Notes under the pieces: generated by a model
The model's input: the letters and a program-made list of their open reading frames with translations, nothing else
Database searches by the model: none
What the model was told of the DNA's origin: nothing
Assembly (NCBI RefSeq): GCF_900450995.1
Contig: NZ_UGHY01000002.1
Location: forward strand, 1,152,501-1,216,500
Origin: Haemophilus parainfluenzae
GTDB taxonomy: Bacteria > Pseudomonadota > Gammaproteobacteria > Enterobacterales > Pasteurellaceae
Direction: 5' to 3'
Length of the DNA: 64,000 nt
Position numbers and translations under genes: made by a program
Shown here: positions 52,201 to 63,775 of the stretch, piece by piece
Numbering within the stretch: the first letter of the stretch is position 1
Layout: every line of letters begins with the position of its first letter

Positions 52201-55200
52201 ATGAACAACATTTTCAAAGTAATTTGGAATCACGCAACTCAAACTTGGACTGTTGTGGGTGAATTAGCGTCCGCAAAAGGTAAATCAAAATCTGTAAAAT
52301 TAGCGGCAATTTCTACCGCTCTTTTAATGGCAGCTACTGGCGTTGAGGCTGCGAATGTAGTAAGTGAAGCAGGTGAGTTGGGGCAGTTATCAATTGCAAC
52401 AAATAAAGTAACAGATCAATTTTATGGAAATGATAATTATAAAGCTAAAACTGGTTTAAGTAACAATGTCGCAGGGGCAACGGTAAATGCTTATGATGGT
52501 ATTGCAATTGGTAATGGGGCCGTTTCTGGTGGGGCAGATTCAACTACAGGTGGGAATGCTCATGTTGCGATTGGTTTGATGGCACATGCAAGTGGCGGTG
52601 GCTCAAATGCTCAGAATGCGGCTGTTGCATTAGGTGCTTATTCATTAGCAATAGGTCAAGGTGGTACAGCTATAGGGGCTCATTCGTTTGCCGATGGATT
52701 AAATTCAACTGCTTTAGGTAAAGTAGCAAAAGCAAATAGTGATGGCTCAACAGCGGTAGGTACGAATACAACGGCTGAGTGGCAAGGTACAGCATTGGGT
52801 AATACGGCTGCAGCTTTGGCTAATTATGCAACATCAATTGGTGTAAATTCTAAAGCTAATTCCCATTCATCAATTTCAATTGGTAGAGCGGCTGTTATTT
52901 CAGGCCAAAATGCTATCGGTGTGGGTACAGAAACTAAAGTAAATGGAGTTGGAACAGTCGCTGTTGGTAGTGGTACAAATGTATCAAGTGCAAATGTATC
53001 GACTCTTGGTTCTAATATAACTGTAGCCGCAGGCCGTGATGGTGCTGTTGTATTAGGTCATAACAGCTCTGCAGAAGATCCGGTTATTGCGGTACACTCT
53101 GCAAAAATTGGCGATAAATCAAAGTTAACTTATACTGGTTTCGCTGGTGATTTGGGCGGAACAAATAACAAAGGGAAAAATACAGCTGCAGCAAGCGATA
53201 AGCAAGGTAACTTTGTTTCTGTTGGTTCAGAAGATAATGAGCGCCAAATTAAGCATGTTGCTGCTGGCCGAATAACGGCAGACTCAACTGATGCGTTAAA
53301 TGGTTCTCAACTTTATAGCGTTGCAAAAACGTTAGGTAATGTAGCAGAAGGCCTTGCTGATACTTTAGGTGTAGATTTGAATGAAGATGGAACTGTAAAA
53401 AATAAATTCTCACAACCATTAACAATTGCTGATGGTAGTGATTATAATAAAGGTAAACCAGCTATAACAGCGCCAAATGTAACTACTGCACTTACTAATT
53501 TAAATAATTATGTTAATGCTGGTTGGAACGTTACTGCATCTGGTAATGACTATAAAAATAATGTGTCAGTTGGACATACTGTTAACTTTGTTGGTACAGG
53601 CAATGTAGATGTGAAAGGTTCAAACGTGGGCAATGTTCGTACCATAAACATTTCGGTTGATTCACCTGTTGATTACACTACAACAACCGCAAATGTAGGT
53701 GGTAACGATGTCAATGTAGTAAAAGCCAACGATGGTAAATGGTATAAGAAAGGTGATATGGAAAATGGCATGCCTAAGAATGGTGTTGATCCAATTCCTG
53801 CCAATACACCTATTGTAAAACAAGGTGCAACCTTAAAAGATTCAAATAATAAGCCGTACGAAAAAGGTAATACTTATACTTATGATGATAAAGGTAATAT
53901 TACTGCGACTGTTTATGACGCAACTAAACCTGAATCTAAGGATGAGATTACCGCAGGGAAAAATGGTGTTCAGTTAAATAACGTGGGTTGGGCGACTAAA
54001 CCAGATCAAGCGGTAAATAAAGACCAGTTAGATCAAACAGTGAATAAATCTGGTTTCTACGTTCAACAAAATGGACTTTCAACTTTAAAGAAAAATCCTG
54101 ATGAAAATGATACTACCAAATATGAGAAAGTAACACCAAATGATGTAATTAACTTTGCAGATGGCCATGGAACTCGAGTTAGAGCTGTAACTAAACGCGA
54201 TGAAACTACTGGCGTGGATAAAACAACTGTTTATGTTGATGTCTATGCACCAACAAAACCAAATTCGCTTCCTGCAGTTTATACCGATGAAAATGGTAAT
54301 AAATTACAACCAGGTGGAAATGGATATTATCCTGAAGATGCTGTGAAAATTAATGATAAATGGTATCCGGCAGGTACGACTGAAGATAATGTTGCAAAAG
54401 CTAAAGAATTAACTCCAGTTTCTAACGTAATTATCTCAATGAATAACCCGAATTCACTTGCTAAGACAGCTGGTGATCCTGTGGCTGTCACAAATGTTGG
54501 TAAAGGTACAAAAAACTATGATGACCAAACTGCTGGTGAAAAATCGCCTGCATACAAGGATGCAATTAACGGCTTAGCGAATTTAGAGGGTTCTAAAGAT
54601 AGTAATGTATTAACTGTTGCTGATGCGAAAAACTTTGGTTGGGTAGTTTCAACTTCAGATAACCAAAAAGCAACAGCAGTGAAAAATGCTGATGTAGTTG
54701 ATTTCAAAGCTGAGGAAGGTACAGGCATCACAGTAGAAGGTAAGTTAGATGATACTAATACTAAGATGACGGTAACTGTTGGCAATAAACACTTTAAAAC
54801 CAATACCAAAAATACTGTTCCAGCAGCTAAAGCAACAGGTGAAAACAGTGTTGCGATTGGTGGAAATAGTAACGCGGCTGCAAAAGATGCAATTGCGATT
54901 GGGAATGGCGCTGAAGTCGCTCCAACAGCAGCTCAAGGCTCAGTAGCAATCGGAGCTAGAGCGAAAGCTGGTAAAGCAAATGTTGGTAGTTATAGTATTG
55001 ATCCTTCAGCAACTGTTGCTGGTAAAACAGGTCCAGACACTCGTGTGGTTTCTGTAGGTGATAAAGGTAACGAAGCTCAAATCCAAAATGTTGCACCAGG
55101 TGTAATCTCTGAAACTTCAACTGATGCAGTAAATGGTAGTCAATTACATTCTGTTATCAAGAACTTAAACAACAGTAATGATTACTTAGACAGAAAAGTA

Positions 55201-55446
55201 AACAAACACAGCAAACAAGCGCGTGCAGGTATTGCAGGTGCGAATGCGGCAGCAGCATTACCACAAGCTTATACTCAGGGTAGAGCAATGGTGGCAGCAG
55301 CAGCGGGTACCTTCAAAGGTCAAAACGCTTTAGCTGTAGGTTACTCTCGTATTAGTGATAACGGTAAAGTAATCTTAAAACTTCAAGGTAACGCAAACAC
55401 CAGTGGTGATGTGGGTGCCGGAGTTGGCGTAGGTTACCAATGGTAA
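52201..55446 (+). CDS. Trimeric autotransporter adhesin (Hia/YadA-like), intact
   Basis: 1081 residues, type Vc. Extended signal peptide (ESPR) MNNIFKVIWNHATQTWTVVG followed by the hydrophobic core AAISTALLMAATGVEA. Head with YadA-type repeats (IAIGNGAVSGG, VAIGLMAHA, TAIGAHSFA, STALGKVAKA, residues about 95-290), neck HVAAGRITADSTDALNGSQLYSV, repeated beta/Trp-ring-like domains (NAGWNVTASG, NNVGWATKP, FGWVVSTSD), a second head (NSVAIGGNSNAAAKDAIAIGNGAEV), a second neck (GVISETSTDAVNGSQLHSV) and the four-strand anchor ending GVGVGYQW. Predicted to bind host tissue; the receptor is not predictable. Monocistronic. Confidence 0.92.
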   Translation: MNNIFKVIWNHATQTWTVVGELASAKGKSKSVKLAAISTALLMAATGVEAANVVSEAGELGQLSIATNKVTDQFYGNDNYKAKTGLSNNVAGATVNAYDGIAIGNGAVSGGADSTTGGNAHVAIGLMAHASGGGSNAQNAAVALGAYSLAIGQGGTAIGAHSFADGLNSTALGKVAKANSDGSTAVGTNTTAEWQGTALGNTAAALANYATSIGVNSKANSHSSISIGRAAVISGQNAIGVGTETKVNGVGTVAVGSGTNVSSANVSTLGSNITVAAGRDGAVVLGHNSSAEDPVIAVHSAKIGDKSKLTYTGFAGDLGGTNNKGKNTAAASDKQGNFVSVGSEDNERQIKHVAAGRITADSTDALNGSQLYSVAKTLGNVAEGLADTLGVDLNEDGTVKNKFSQPLTIADGSDYNKGKPAITAPNVTTALTNLNNYVNAGWNVTASGNDYKNNVSVGHTVNFVGTGNVDVKGSNVGNVRTINISVDSPVDYTTTTANVGGNDVNVVKANDGKWYKKGDMENGMPKNGVDPIPANTPIVKQGATLKDSNNKPYEKGNTYTYDDKGNITATVYDATKPESKDEITAGKNGVQLNNVGWATKPDQAVNKDQLDQTVNKSGFYVQQNGLSTLKKNPDENDTTKYEKVTPNDVINFADGHGTRVRAVTKRDETTGVDKTTVYVDVYAPTKPNSLPAVYTDENGNKLQPGGNGYYPEDAVKINDKWYPAGTTEDNVAKAKELTPVSNVIISMNNPNSLAKTAGDPVAVTNVGKGTKNYDDQTAGEKSPAYKDAINGLANLEGSKDSNVLTVADAKNFGWVVSTSDNQKATAVKNADVVDFKAEEGTGITVEGKLDDTNTKMTVTVGNKHFKTNTKNTVPAAKATGENSVAIGGNSNAAAKDAIAIGNGAEVAPTAAQGSVAIGARAKAGKANVGSYSIDPSATVAGKTGPDTRVVSVGDKGNEAQIQNVAPGVISETSTDAVNGSQLHSVIKNLNNSNDYLDRKVNKHSKQARAGIAGANAAAALPQAYTQGRAMVAAAAGTFKGQNALAVGYSRISDNGKVILKLQGNANTSGDVGAGVGVGYQW

Positions 55447-55460
55447 TAGCGTAATCGTTT

Positions 55461-55525
55461 ATGATGGGATTTTCCCATCATGAATAAATCCCAAAAGTGC
55501 GGTGAAAATTCACCGCACTTTTTTG
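55461..55525. terminator. Two consecutive hairpins ending the adhesin gene (second a USS pair)
   Basis: First a perfect hairpin ATGATGGG / CCCATCAT (55461-55481) without a T run. Then the USS-pair stem AAAAGTGCGGTGAA / TTCACCGCACTTTT (55493-55520) with T run. The second serves both the adhesin gene and convergent lgtF. Confidence 0.8.
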
Positions 55526-55532
55526 TTTTTGA

Positions 55533-56291
55533 TTAGTGTTGATCGCGTTCCCATAAATCAGCATACTTCACAAAGGTGGAGTGGGCTGAAAGTACTGCTA
55601 GCAGGAAACCTTGTTTTCCATCTAAGAAACCAGCTTTTAAAATGTACATTTTGACAAAGCAGCCGATGGCATGACTGACACCTTGCCATAAGGTTGCTTT
55701 TTTCCCTTTAGCTTGGCGTTGGTCTGCCCAGGCTTTGGCGTAGCCCGCAGATTTTACTAAATAGTGATGAATGCTTTTATAAGTGAAATGTTCTAAATCC
55801 CCAGTTAATTTCTGTACTTTCGTGTTTTCAGGATAAACCACTTTTTCATGTACCAGAGAATTATTATATCCTGCATAATTTGTACGATATAAACGCACCA
55901 CATAATCGGGGTACCAACCGGAATGACGAATTTTACGTCCAAACACTTCACTTACCCGAGGAATATCATAAACCGTATTTGGCACATCTTGTTGAATCGC
56001 TTGTTGAATGGATTCACGCAGTTTGGGTGTGACACGTTCATCGGCATCTAACCACAAAACATAATCACTGGTGACATATTGTTGTGCGCGTTGGCGTTGT
56101 TGGCCAAAACCAGGCCAATCAGAATGCGAATAAAATTTTGCACCATATTGTTCCGCGATTTCTTGGGTGGTATCAGTACTGCCTGAATCGACAATAATGA
56201 TTTCATCTACCCAATCTTTTACAGTATCAAGACATTGAGCAAGATCTGCTGCTTCATTTTTGACAATCATGGTAACGCTAATTGTTGGCAT
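55533..56291 (-). CDS. lgtF: LgtF-type glycosyltransferase (family 2), LOS inner core
   Basis: 252 residues, GT-A fold: [20 protein letters not shown], the nucleotide-sugar motif [21 protein letters not shown], and the DXD-like WLDADERV. Family related to WaaE/KdtX. In H. influenzae LgtF adds beta-glucose to heptose I of lipooligosaccharide, and it is found next to waaA, as here. Exact acceptor here is inferred. Divergent from waaA with 61 bases between. Confidence 0.88.
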   Translation of the reverse strand: MPTISVTMIVKNEAADLAQCLDTVKDWVDEIIIVDSGSTDTTQEIAEQYGAKFYSHSDWPGFGQQRQRAQQYVTSDYVLWLDADERVTPKLRESIQQAIQQDVPNTVYDIPRVSEVFGRKIRHSGWYPDYVVRLYRTNYAGYNNSLVHEKVVYPENTKVQKLTGDLEHFTYKSIHHYLVKSAGYAKAWADQRQAKGKKATLWQGVSHAIGCFVKMYILKAGFLDGKQGFLLAVLSAHSTFVKYADLWERDQH

Positions 56292-56352
56292 ATTTTGATC
56301 CTTTTTTTGCTATACTAGCCGAAGTTTTTGTAAGTATAACCGAATTTATTTT

Positions 56353-57648
56353 ATGTGGCGTTTTTTTTATACCTGCCTGATGTATCTAATTCAGCCTTTT
56401 GTGCTGCTATTCATGTTACTACGAAGTCTCAAGGCGCCGAATTATCGCAAGCGTTTAGGCGAGCGATATGGCATTTATGCGAATCTTGCTAAGCCTACAC
56501 AAGATGGGATCGTCATTCATGCGGCATCAGTCGGTGAAGTGATTGCCGCCACGCCGCTAGTAAAACGTATTCAGAAGGACTATCCGCATTTACCGATTAC
56601 ATTTACAACGGTCACGCCAACAGGCTCTGAACGCGTAAAAGCGGCGTTCGGGGAAACTGTGGCACATTGTTATTTGCCTTACGATTTACCTTGTGTCATC
56701 AATCGTTTTATTGATTTTATTCAACCTAAAGTATTCATTGTGATTGAAACGGAACTTTGGCCAAATTTGATTGATTGTTTGGCTCGTCGAGATATTCCTT
56801 TCATTGTCGCCAATGCACGCCTTTCTGCACGTTCAGCCAGACGTTATGGCAAGGTAAAAAAACGCTTACAAAGAATGTTCTCTCAAATTAGCCTGATTGC
56901 ACCGCAAGATAGCATCAGTGGAAAGCGTTATTTAGAGTTAGGTTATGAGAAAGATCGCCTTCAATTAACTGGCAATATTAAATATGATCTTGTGGTCAGT
57001 GATGAGTTACTCAAAGACATTGCAACGCTTCATGAGAGCTGGGCTAAAGACCGTCAGATTTGGATTGCCGCGAGTACGCACGAAGGAGAAGAAGAACTCA
57101 TTTTACAAGCGCATCATTTGTTACTGAAAAAACATCCAAACTTGCTGTTATTGCTTGTACCTCGTCATCCTGAACGTTTTAATCCGGTGGCAGATTTAAT
57201 AGAAAAAGCCAACTTTCACTTTATTCGACGTTCAACAGGTGAGACTCCTTCAGAAAATACCCAAGTGATTCTGGGTGATACCATGGGCGAGTTGATGTTG
57301 ATGTATGGCATTTCAGATATTGCGTTTGTCGGCGGAAGTCTGGTCAAACACGGAGGACATAATCCGCTTGAGCCTTTAGCGTTTAAATTACCCGTTGTGA
57401 GCGGAAAGTATACTTTCAATTTTCCTGAAGTTTTTACCTCGCTCTTAGAAGTACAAGGTGTGTTACAAATCAACTCCACAGAGAAAGCGTTGGCAGAGAT
57501 TATTGATAAGTTATTGAATTCAAAAGAAGCACGTCAGCGTTTAGGCAATGCAGGCTATGAAGTATTAATCGAAAATCGTGGCGCATTACAGCGTCTTTTA
57601 GATTTGCTTCATCCTTATTTAACCAATATTTCGGAGAACCATAAATGA
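56353..57648 (+). CDS. waaA: Kdo transferase
   Basis: 431 residues, inner-membrane-anchored GT30 glycosyltransferase that attaches Kdo to lipid A precursor. N-terminal membrane anchor ([20 protein letters not shown]), catalytic [16 protein letters not shown] with its Glu, [29 protein letters not shown] for nucleotide binding. Haemophilus enzymes are known to add a single Kdo that is then phosphorylated by KdkA; sequence alone does not prove that here. Stop overlaps coaD (ATGA). Confidence 0.95.
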   Translation: MWRFFYTCLMYLIQPFVLLFMLLRSLKAPNYRKRLGERYGIYANLAKPTQDGIVIHAASVGEVIAATPLVKRIQKDYPHLPITFTTVTPTGSERVKAAFGETVAHCYLPYDLPCVINRFIDFIQPKVFIVIETELWPNLIDCLARRDIPFIVANARLSARSARRYGKVKKRLQRMFSQISLIAPQDSISGKRYLELGYEKDRLQLTGNIKYDLVVSDELLKDIATLHESWAKDRQIWIAASTHEGEEELILQAHHLLLKKHPNLLLLLVPRHPERFNPVADLIEKANFHFIRRSTGETPSENTQVILGDTMGELMLMYGISDIAFVGGSLVKHGGHNPLEPLAFKLPVVSGKYTFNFPEVFTSLLEVQGVLQINSTEKALAEIIDKLLNSKEARQRLGNAGYEVLIENRGALQRLLDLLHPYLTNISENHK

Positions 57649-58121
57649 CAAGCATAATTTACCCTGGCACGTTTGATCCGATTACCAACGGGCATTTAGA
57701 TATTATTGCGCGAAGTGCGGTCATTTTTCCGAAAGTTTTTGTCGCGGTTGCGGATAGTCCGAGCAAAAAGCCATTGTTTTCATTGGAGGAGCGCGTTGAA
57801 CTCGTGCGTCAATCGGTCGCTCATTTACCCAATGTGGAAGTATTTGGATTCTCTGATTTACTCGCAAATGAAATCAAAGCGAAAAAGATTACCGCCATTA
57901 TTCGTGGCGTGCGTACAACGACGGATTTTGAATATGAATTACAACTGGCTGCATTAAACCGTTTATTAACAGATGGTGTGGATAGTTTGTTTTTCCCACC
58001 AAAAGAAAAATGGGCGTTTGTGTCTTCCACGATTGTACGAGAAATTTATTTGCATCATGGCGATGTGAAAGAACTGGTGCCGGAAGCCGTCTATTTAGCC
58101 TTAAAAGCACGTCGTGAATGA
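57645..58121 (+). CDS. coaD: Phosphopantetheine adenylyltransferase
   Basis: Penultimate step of coenzyme A synthesis. 158 residues: nucleotidylyl motif [16 protein letters not shown] (TxGH), [18 protein letters not shown], and the C-terminal [17 protein letters not shown]. Overlaps waaA and the next gene by 4 bases each, so the three are translationally coupled. A USS core is embedded near the 5' end. Confidence 0.96.
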   Translation: MTSIIYPGTFDPITNGHLDIIARSAVIFPKVFVAVADSPSKKPLFSLEERVELVRQSVAHLPNVEVFGFSDLLANEIKAKKITAIIRGVRTTTDFEYELQLAALNRLLTDGVDSLFFPPKEKWAFVSSTIVREIYLHHGDVKELVPEAVYLALKARRE

Positions 58122-58330
58122 AAAAAACACTTCTGATTTTAACCGCACTTTTAGCGTTAACTGGTTGTGGTACGGTGGTGAAATTAATTGACCCATCGGA
58201 AAAATACACACCTTACGCGGGGGCGGCTTATGATTTAGAGATGGCACCAAAATGGGGCTTACCTATTTTAGATTTGCCACTGTCATTTTTATTAGATACC
58301 GCATTGTTGCCTTATGCGTGGTCAAATTAA
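58118..58330 (+). CDS. YceK/YidQ-family small lipoprotein
   Basis: 70 residues. Lipobox LTGC gives a lipidated Cys17 after a short signal peptide whose codons contain a USS core (58142-58150). The mature part [38 protein letters not shown] is the YceK/YidQ (DUF1375) pattern. Function unknown. Coupled to coaD by an ATGA overlap and lies 13 bases before rep. Confidence 0.85.
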   Translation: MKKTLLILTALLALTGCGTVVKLIDPSEKYTPYAGAAYDLEMAPKWGLPILDLPLSFLLDTALLPYAWSN

Positions 58331-58343
58331 TTTGCATTAAGAT

Positions 58344-60356
58344 ATGAAACTCAATCCTCAACAACAACAGGCTGTCGAATATGTCAGTGGACCTTGCTTG
58401 GTGCTAGCTGGCGCAGGCTCTGGCAAAACTCGCGTGATCATTAATAAGATTGCTCATTTGATTGAACACTGCGGTTATTTACCGAAACAGATCGCTGCCG
58501 TAACCTTTACCAACAAAGCCGCTCGTGAAATGAAAGAGCGTGTAGCCCATTCCATTGGTAAAGAAAAATCCAAAGGATTGATTGTTTCCACTTTCCATAC
58601 CTTAGGTTTCGACATTATCAAACGGGAATATAAAGCTTTAGGCTTTAAATCGAATATGACCTTGTTTGATGAACACGATCAACTTGCCTTACTCAAAGAA
58701 CTGACGGCAGATGTGTTGCAAGAAGATAAAGACTTACTGCGTGAATTAATCTCGGTTATTTCCAATTGGAAGAATGATTTGGTTTCGCCAAAACAGGCTT
58801 ATGCCTTAGCGAAAGATGCAAAATATCAAACTTTTGCAAAATGTTATGAGCGTTATGCGGCGCAAATTCGTGCTTACAATGCGTTGGATTTTGATGATTT
58901 GATTATGTTACCGACCTTGCTCTTCAAACAGAACGAAGAAGTACGGTCAAAATGGCAGGAGAAAATCCGCTATTTGTTGGTGGATGAATATCAAGATACC
59001 AATACTAGCCAATATGAACTCATCAAATTATTGGTAGGCGAGAGAGCTTGTTTTACGGTGGTAGGAGATGACGACCAATCCATTTATTCTTGGCGAGGCG
59101 CTCGACCGCAAAATATGGTGCGCTTGCGTGATGATTTTCCGCGTTTGCAAGTCATCAAATTGGAACAAAATTATCGTTCCACTCATCGTATTTTGCATTG
59201 TGCCAATATTTTGATTGATAACAACGAGCATGTGTTCGACAAAAAGCTCTTTTCCAACTTAGGCGAAGGTGAAAAACTGCAAGTCATTGAAGCGAAAAAT
59301 GAGGAGCATGAAGCTGAACGGATTGTAGCGGAATTAATCGCTCATCGTTTCAGCCGTAAAACCAAATTTAAGGATTATGCGATTTTGTATCGGGGGAATC
59401 ATCAATCCCGGCTATTGGAAAAAGTGCTGATGCAAAACCGTATTCCATACAAAATTTCTGGTGGAACGTCTTTTTTCTCTCGTGCTGAAATTAAGGACAT
59501 GATGGCCTACTTGCGTTTGGTGGTGAATCAAGATGATGATGCAGCCTTCTTACGTATCGTAAATACACCGAAACGGGAAATTGGTACAGCAACTCTACAA
59601 AAATTAGGTGAGTTGGCACAGGAAAAACATATCAGCTTATTTGAGGCGATTTTTGAGTTTGAACTGATGCAACGGGTTACACCAAAAGCCTATGATGCAT
59701 TGCAAAAATTTGGTCGTTGGATTGTGGAGTTGAATGATCAAAGTTTGCGTTCCGATCCTGCAACAGCGGTGCGTTCGTTACTTTCTTCATTGCATTACGA
59801 AGAATATTTGTATGAATATGCCACCAGTCCGAAAGCTGCTGAAATGCAGAGTAAAAACGTGGCAACCTTGTTTAGCTGGGTAGAGGAGATGCTCAAAGGC
59901 GATGAGGTGAATGAGCCGATGACTTTAAACCAAGTGGTTACCCGTTTAACCTTGCGCGATATGATGGAACGCAGTGAAGATGATGACGAGAGTGATCAAG
60001 TGCAATTAATGACATTGCACGCCTCCAAAGGCTTAGAGTTTCCCCATGTGTATTTAATCGGTATGGAAGAAGGGATTTTGCCTCATCAAACCAGTATTGA
60101 TGAAGACAATGTAGAGGAAGAGCGCCGTCTAGCCTATGTGGGCATTACGCGAGCACAACAAACGCTCACTTTTTCCCTTTGTCGTGAACGACGTCAGTTT
60201 GGCGAGTTGATTCGTCCTGAACCAAGTCGTTTCTTGACTGAGTTGCCGCAAGATGATGTGCAATGGGAAAAAGATAAGCCCCAATTAACGATAGAGCAGA
60301 AGCAACAACAAACATCGAGTCAGCTCGATCGTTTACGGGCGATTTTAAAAGGCTAG
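58344..60356 (+). CDS. rep: Rep, ATP-dependent 3'-5' DNA helicase
   Basis: Superfamily 1 helicase of 670 residues that helps replication forks past obstacles. Motif [15 protein letters not shown], Ia [90 protein letters not shown]. Closer to Rep than UvrD by the [19 protein letters not shown] context and absence of UvrD's C-terminal Tudor region. Last gene of the lgtF-opposed waaA-coaD-lipoprotein-rep string. Confidence 0.94.
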   Translation: MKLNPQQQQAVEYVSGPCLVLAGAGSGKTRVIINKIAHLIEHCGYLPKQIAAVTFTNKAAREMKERVAHSIGKEKSKGLIVSTFHTLGFDIIKREYKALGFKSNMTLFDEHDQLALLKELTADVLQEDKDLLRELISVISNWKNDLVSPKQAYALAKDAKYQTFAKCYERYAAQIRAYNALDFDDLIMLPTLLFKQNEEVRSKWQEKIRYLLVDEYQDTNTSQYELIKLLVGERACFTVVGDDDQSIYSWRGARPQNMVRLRDDFPRLQVIKLEQNYRSTHRILHCANILIDNNEHVFDKKLFSNLGEGEKLQVIEAKNEEHEAERIVAELIAHRFSRKTKFKDYAILYRGNHQSRLLEKVLMQNRIPYKISGGTSFFSRAEIKDMMAYLRLVVNQDDDAAFLRIVNTPKREIGTATLQKLGELAQEKHISLFEAIFEFELMQRVTPKAYDALQKFGRWIVELNDQSLRSDPATAVRSLLSSLHYEEYLYEYATSPKAAEMQSKNVATLFSWVEEMLKGDEVNEPMTLNQVVTRLTLRDMMERSEDDDESDQVQLMTLHASKGLEFPHVYLIGMEEGILPHQTSIDEDNVEEERRLAYVGITRAQQTLTFSLCRERRQFGELIRPEPSRFLTELPQDDVQWEKDKPQLTIEQKQQQTSSQLDRLRAILKG

Positions 60357-60366
60357 AAATAAAATT

Positions 60367-60412
60367 AAAGTGTGGTGAGAAATTTATTTGTTTTTCAACC
60401 GCACTTTATTTA
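60367..60412 (+). terminator. Imperfect USS-pair terminator after rep
   Basis: A one-mismatch USS (AAGTGTGGT) faces a perfect one (ACCGCACTT) across a 20-base loop, followed by TTATTTA. Weaker than the other USS pairs in the window. Confidence 0.5.
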
Positions 60413-60463
60413 CACAAAATGTAGATAAATCAAGCAACCAAAATCGCTTTTTCAAAAAATGAT

Positions 60464-60491
60464 TTGACATATTTTCAAAAAAACGTATCAT
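60464..60491 (+). promoter_or_regulatory. Promoter of the tRNA cluster
   Basis: -35 TTGACA (60464-60469), 16-base spacer, -10 TATCAT (60486-60491), then a GC-rich discriminator ACCGCCC, as typical for stringently controlled stable-RNA promoters. About 20 bases before the tRNA-Ser. Confidence 0.7.
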
Positions 60492-60511
60492 ACCGCCCAC
60501 ATACCGAATGT

Positions 60512-60605
60512 GGTGAGATGGCCGAGTAGGCTGAAGGCGCTCCCCTGCTAAGGGAGTATGGGGTCAAAAACTCCATCGAGGGTTCGAATCCCTCTCTCAC
60601 CGCCA
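60512..60605 (+). tRNA. tRNA-Ser (anticodon GCT)
   Basis: Acceptor stem GGTGAGA / TCTCACC, long class II variable arm (GTATGGGGTCAAAAACTCCAT), T loop GGTTCGAATCC, anticodon loop CTGCTAA, encoded CCA end. Reads AGC/AGU codons. Confidence 0.96.
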
Positions 60606-60629
60606 TTTGTTGTTAGTTTTATTTATTCT

Positions 60630-60706
60630 GCACCCGTAGCTCAGCTGGATAGAGTACTCGGCTACGAACCGAGCGGTCAGAGGTTCGAATCCTCTCGGGT
60701 GCGCCA
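60630..60706 (+). tRNA. tRNA-Arg (anticodon ACG), copy 1
   Basis: 77 bases with CCA. Acceptor GCACCCG / CGGGTGC, anticodon loop CTACGAA, T arm AGAGGTTCGAATCCTCT. A34 would be deaminated to inosine by TadA to read CGU, CGC and CGA. Confidence 0.96.
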
Positions 60707-60759
60707 TTTTAAATCGACTCTATCAGTTAAAATGGTCATGAAGAATAGAACATCACTAC

Positions 60760-60836
60760 GCACCCGTAGCTCAGCTGGATAGAGTACTCGGCTACGAACC
60801 GAGCGGTCAAAGGTTCGAATCCTTTCGGGTGCGCCA
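60760..60836 (+). tRNA. tRNA-Arg (anticodon ACG), copy 2
   Basis: Identical to copy 1 except for one compensated pair in the T stem (AAAGG...CCTTT instead of AGAGG...CCTCT). 53 bases of spacer; probably in the same transcript. Confidence 0.96.
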
Positions 60837-60888
60837 TCTTCTCTCTTCAAGCTTTCTTTTTATCAAAAACAATTAACGCTTTATTTAG

Positions 60889-61569
60889 TTATTTTTCTCG
60901 ATCATCAATGGTTTTTAATAAATAATTTCCGTGTATGTCTGTGACACTTCTAAAACCGACATTCGTGATTTTATAAGGAAAATTTGTCTTGTACTCGACG
61001 TTATCGTGGTGATGCCCATGGAAAACGTGTCTTACCCCTAATTTTTCTGCGAGTTGATTAATCACACGAAATCCCATTGGATGGGGCTTCGGTGCCTCAT
61101 GGCAAATTAGAATATCGGCTTGCTCATTTTCAATGGCTTCGATATCAGAAGGGAAAATAGACGTGCGATGACGCAATGGTACACCGCCACGCCAAATTTT
61201 TTCTTGAGGGCTATATTGGCAATAATGGATAGGGTCAAAATACATTGGTTTATTGGGGGGCATCCAGATTTGTCCTCGGAATACGCCACCTAAGCCAGCA
61301 ATACGTTGTCCTTGAATTTCAACAACACGATTATGCAAATTACGTGATTTCCAATGTGTACCCCAAATCGCCTCAAATGCGGCGACGGTTTTGCTATCAT
61401 GGTTGCCGTGAATAAACCAAATATCACAATATTTTGCGAGTTTATCTAATTCATCAGGCGAAGAAAGTTGCAAGTCGCCCAAAATAATCAGGGCAATGTT
61501 GTCATTTTCTTGGACGAAAGGATAAAGATGTTCGTAACTTCCGTGTGGATCGCCTGCGAATAAAATCAT
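60889..61569 (-). CDS. Calcineurin-like metallophosphoesterase
   Basis: 226 residues. Dinuclear metal motifs in order: FAGDPHGSYE (D-x-H), IILGDLQL (GD), FIHGNHDSKT (GNHD), an isolated His in LICHEAPKPHP, and VFHGHHHDN (GHxH). A cytoplasmic hydrolase; the substrate is not predictable. It follows nadR by a single base, which suggests a link to NAD or nucleotide metabolism, but this is context only. Confidence 0.85.
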   Translation of the reverse strand: MILFAGDPHGSYEHLYPFVQENDNIALIILGDLQLSSPDELDKLAKYCDIWFIHGNHDSKTVAAFEAIWGTHWKSRNLHNRVVEIQGQRIAGLGGVFRGQIWMPPNKPMYFDPIHYCQYSPQEKIWRGGVPLRHRTSIFPSDIEAIENEQADILICHEAPKPHPMGFRVINQLAEKLGVRHVFHGHHHDNVEYKTNFPYKITNVGFRSVTDIHGNYLLKTIDDREK

Positions 61570-61570
61570 T

Positions 61571-62725
<1,155 letters not shown>

Positions 62726-62774
62726 CTATTTTATGCAATCTTTGTGCAAATAAAAACATTTTTCATTGAATGAT

Positions 62775-62802
62775 TTTTTACAGTGACATTTTGCGTTATA
62801 CT
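62775..62802 (+). promoter_or_regulatory. Predicted promoter of ribB
   Basis: -10 TATACT (62797-62802) with a weak T-rich -35 (TTTTTA, 62775-62780). Start would fall a few bases before the FMN riboswitch. Confidence 0.45.
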
Positions 62803-62811
62803 ACGACCTAC

Positions 62812-62978
62812 ATTCTCAGGGCAGGGTGAAATTCCCTACCGGTGGTGACAGCCCACGAGCACTTAAAAGTGCGGTCAATTTTGATTGCGTTTTACAAAAT
62901 TGTTTCGCTTTGTACTTTTAAGGTTAGCAGATTTGGTGAAATTCCAAAGCCGACAGTATAGTCTGGATGAAAGAGAAT
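62812..62978 (+). promoter_or_regulatory. FMN riboswitch (RFN element) upstream of ribB
   Basis: Conserved RFN blocks in order: P1 ATTCTC (62812-62817) pairing with GAGAAT (62973-62978), AGGGCAGGGTGAAATTCCC, TACCGGTGGTGACAGCCC, GGTTAGCAGATTTGGTGAAA, TTCCAAAGCCGACAGTATAG, TCTGGATGAAAGAGAAT. The variable peripheral helix is long (62862-62922) and contains a full USS. It binds FMN and lowers ribB expression. No terminator hairpin follows, so control is probably at translation start. Confidence 0.93.
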
Positions 62979-63010
62979 AAAACGGATTGGGTTCCTAATT
63001 CTGTTCTATT

Positions 63011-63030
63011 TATTTGCATTTATTTGCATT
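63011..63030 (+). repeat. Perfect 10-base tandem duplication in the ribB leader
   Basis: TATTTGCATT twice in a row between the riboswitch and the ribB start. It looks like a slippage event in the expression platform. Confidence 0.7.
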
Positions 63031-63080
63031 TCTCAGCCCTGATTCTGGTTAATTTTAGCGTAACAACAAAGGAAATTACG

Positions 63081-63728
63081 ATGAATCAGTCAATTTTATC
63101 TGCATTTGGTGCGACCGGCGAAGAACGGGTAATTAACGCATTGAACGCATTCAAACAAGGTAATGGCGTATTAGTGTTGGATGATGAAGATCGCGAAAAT
63201 GAAGGCGATTTAATCTTCCCTGCAGAAACCATTACCCCAGAACAAATGGCAAAACTTATTCGTTATGGCAGCGGTATCGTGTGTTTATGTATCACCGATG
63301 AACAATGCAAACAGCTTGATTTGCCGCCGATGGTTGAGCATAACAATAGCGTGAATAAAACCGCGTTTACCGTGACAATTGAAGCAGCAGAAGGTGTGTC
63401 GACAGGTGTATCAGCACAAGATCGCGTCACCACAATCAAAGCGGCAATTGCAGATCATGCAAAACCGGCAGATCTTCACCGTCCTGGGCATGTTTTCCCA
63501 TTACGTGCTGCAGAAGGTGGTGTTTTAGCACGTCGCGGTCATACTGAAGCCTCAGTTGACTTAGCACGTTTAAGCAGTTTTAAACCGGCTGGTGTGATTT
63601 GTGAAATCACCAATGATGATGGCACCATGGCGCGAGCACCAGAAATTATTAAATTTGCGAAAAAATTTGGTTATGCGGTATTAACAATTGAAGATTTGGT
63701 GGCATATCGTCAAAAACATCAGTGCTAA
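63081..63728 (+). CDS. ribB: 3,4-dihydroxy-2-butanone-4-phosphate synthase
   Basis: Converts ribulose 5-phosphate to the four-carbon precursor of riboflavin plus formate. 215 residues, RibB only (no GTP cyclohydrolase II fusion). Metal/substrate loop [49 protein letters not shown], and [17 protein letters not shown] 63081 after AAAGGAAA; an upstream in-frame ATG at 62967 lies inside the riboswitch and is rejected. Confidence 0.95.
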   Translation: MNQSILSAFGATGEERVINALNAFKQGNGVLVLDDEDRENEGDLIFPAETITPEQMAKLIRYGSGIVCLCITDEQCKQLDLPPMVEHNNSVNKTAFTVTIEAAEGVSTGVSAQDRVTTIKAAIADHAKPADLHRPGHVFPLRAAEGGVLARRGHTEASVDLARLSSFKPAGVICEITNDDGTMARAPEIIKFAKKFGYAVLTIEDLVAYRQKHQC

Positions 63729-63775
63729 TTAAATACTCAGAAAACAAAAGTGCGGTCAGAAAATCTATTAAATTC

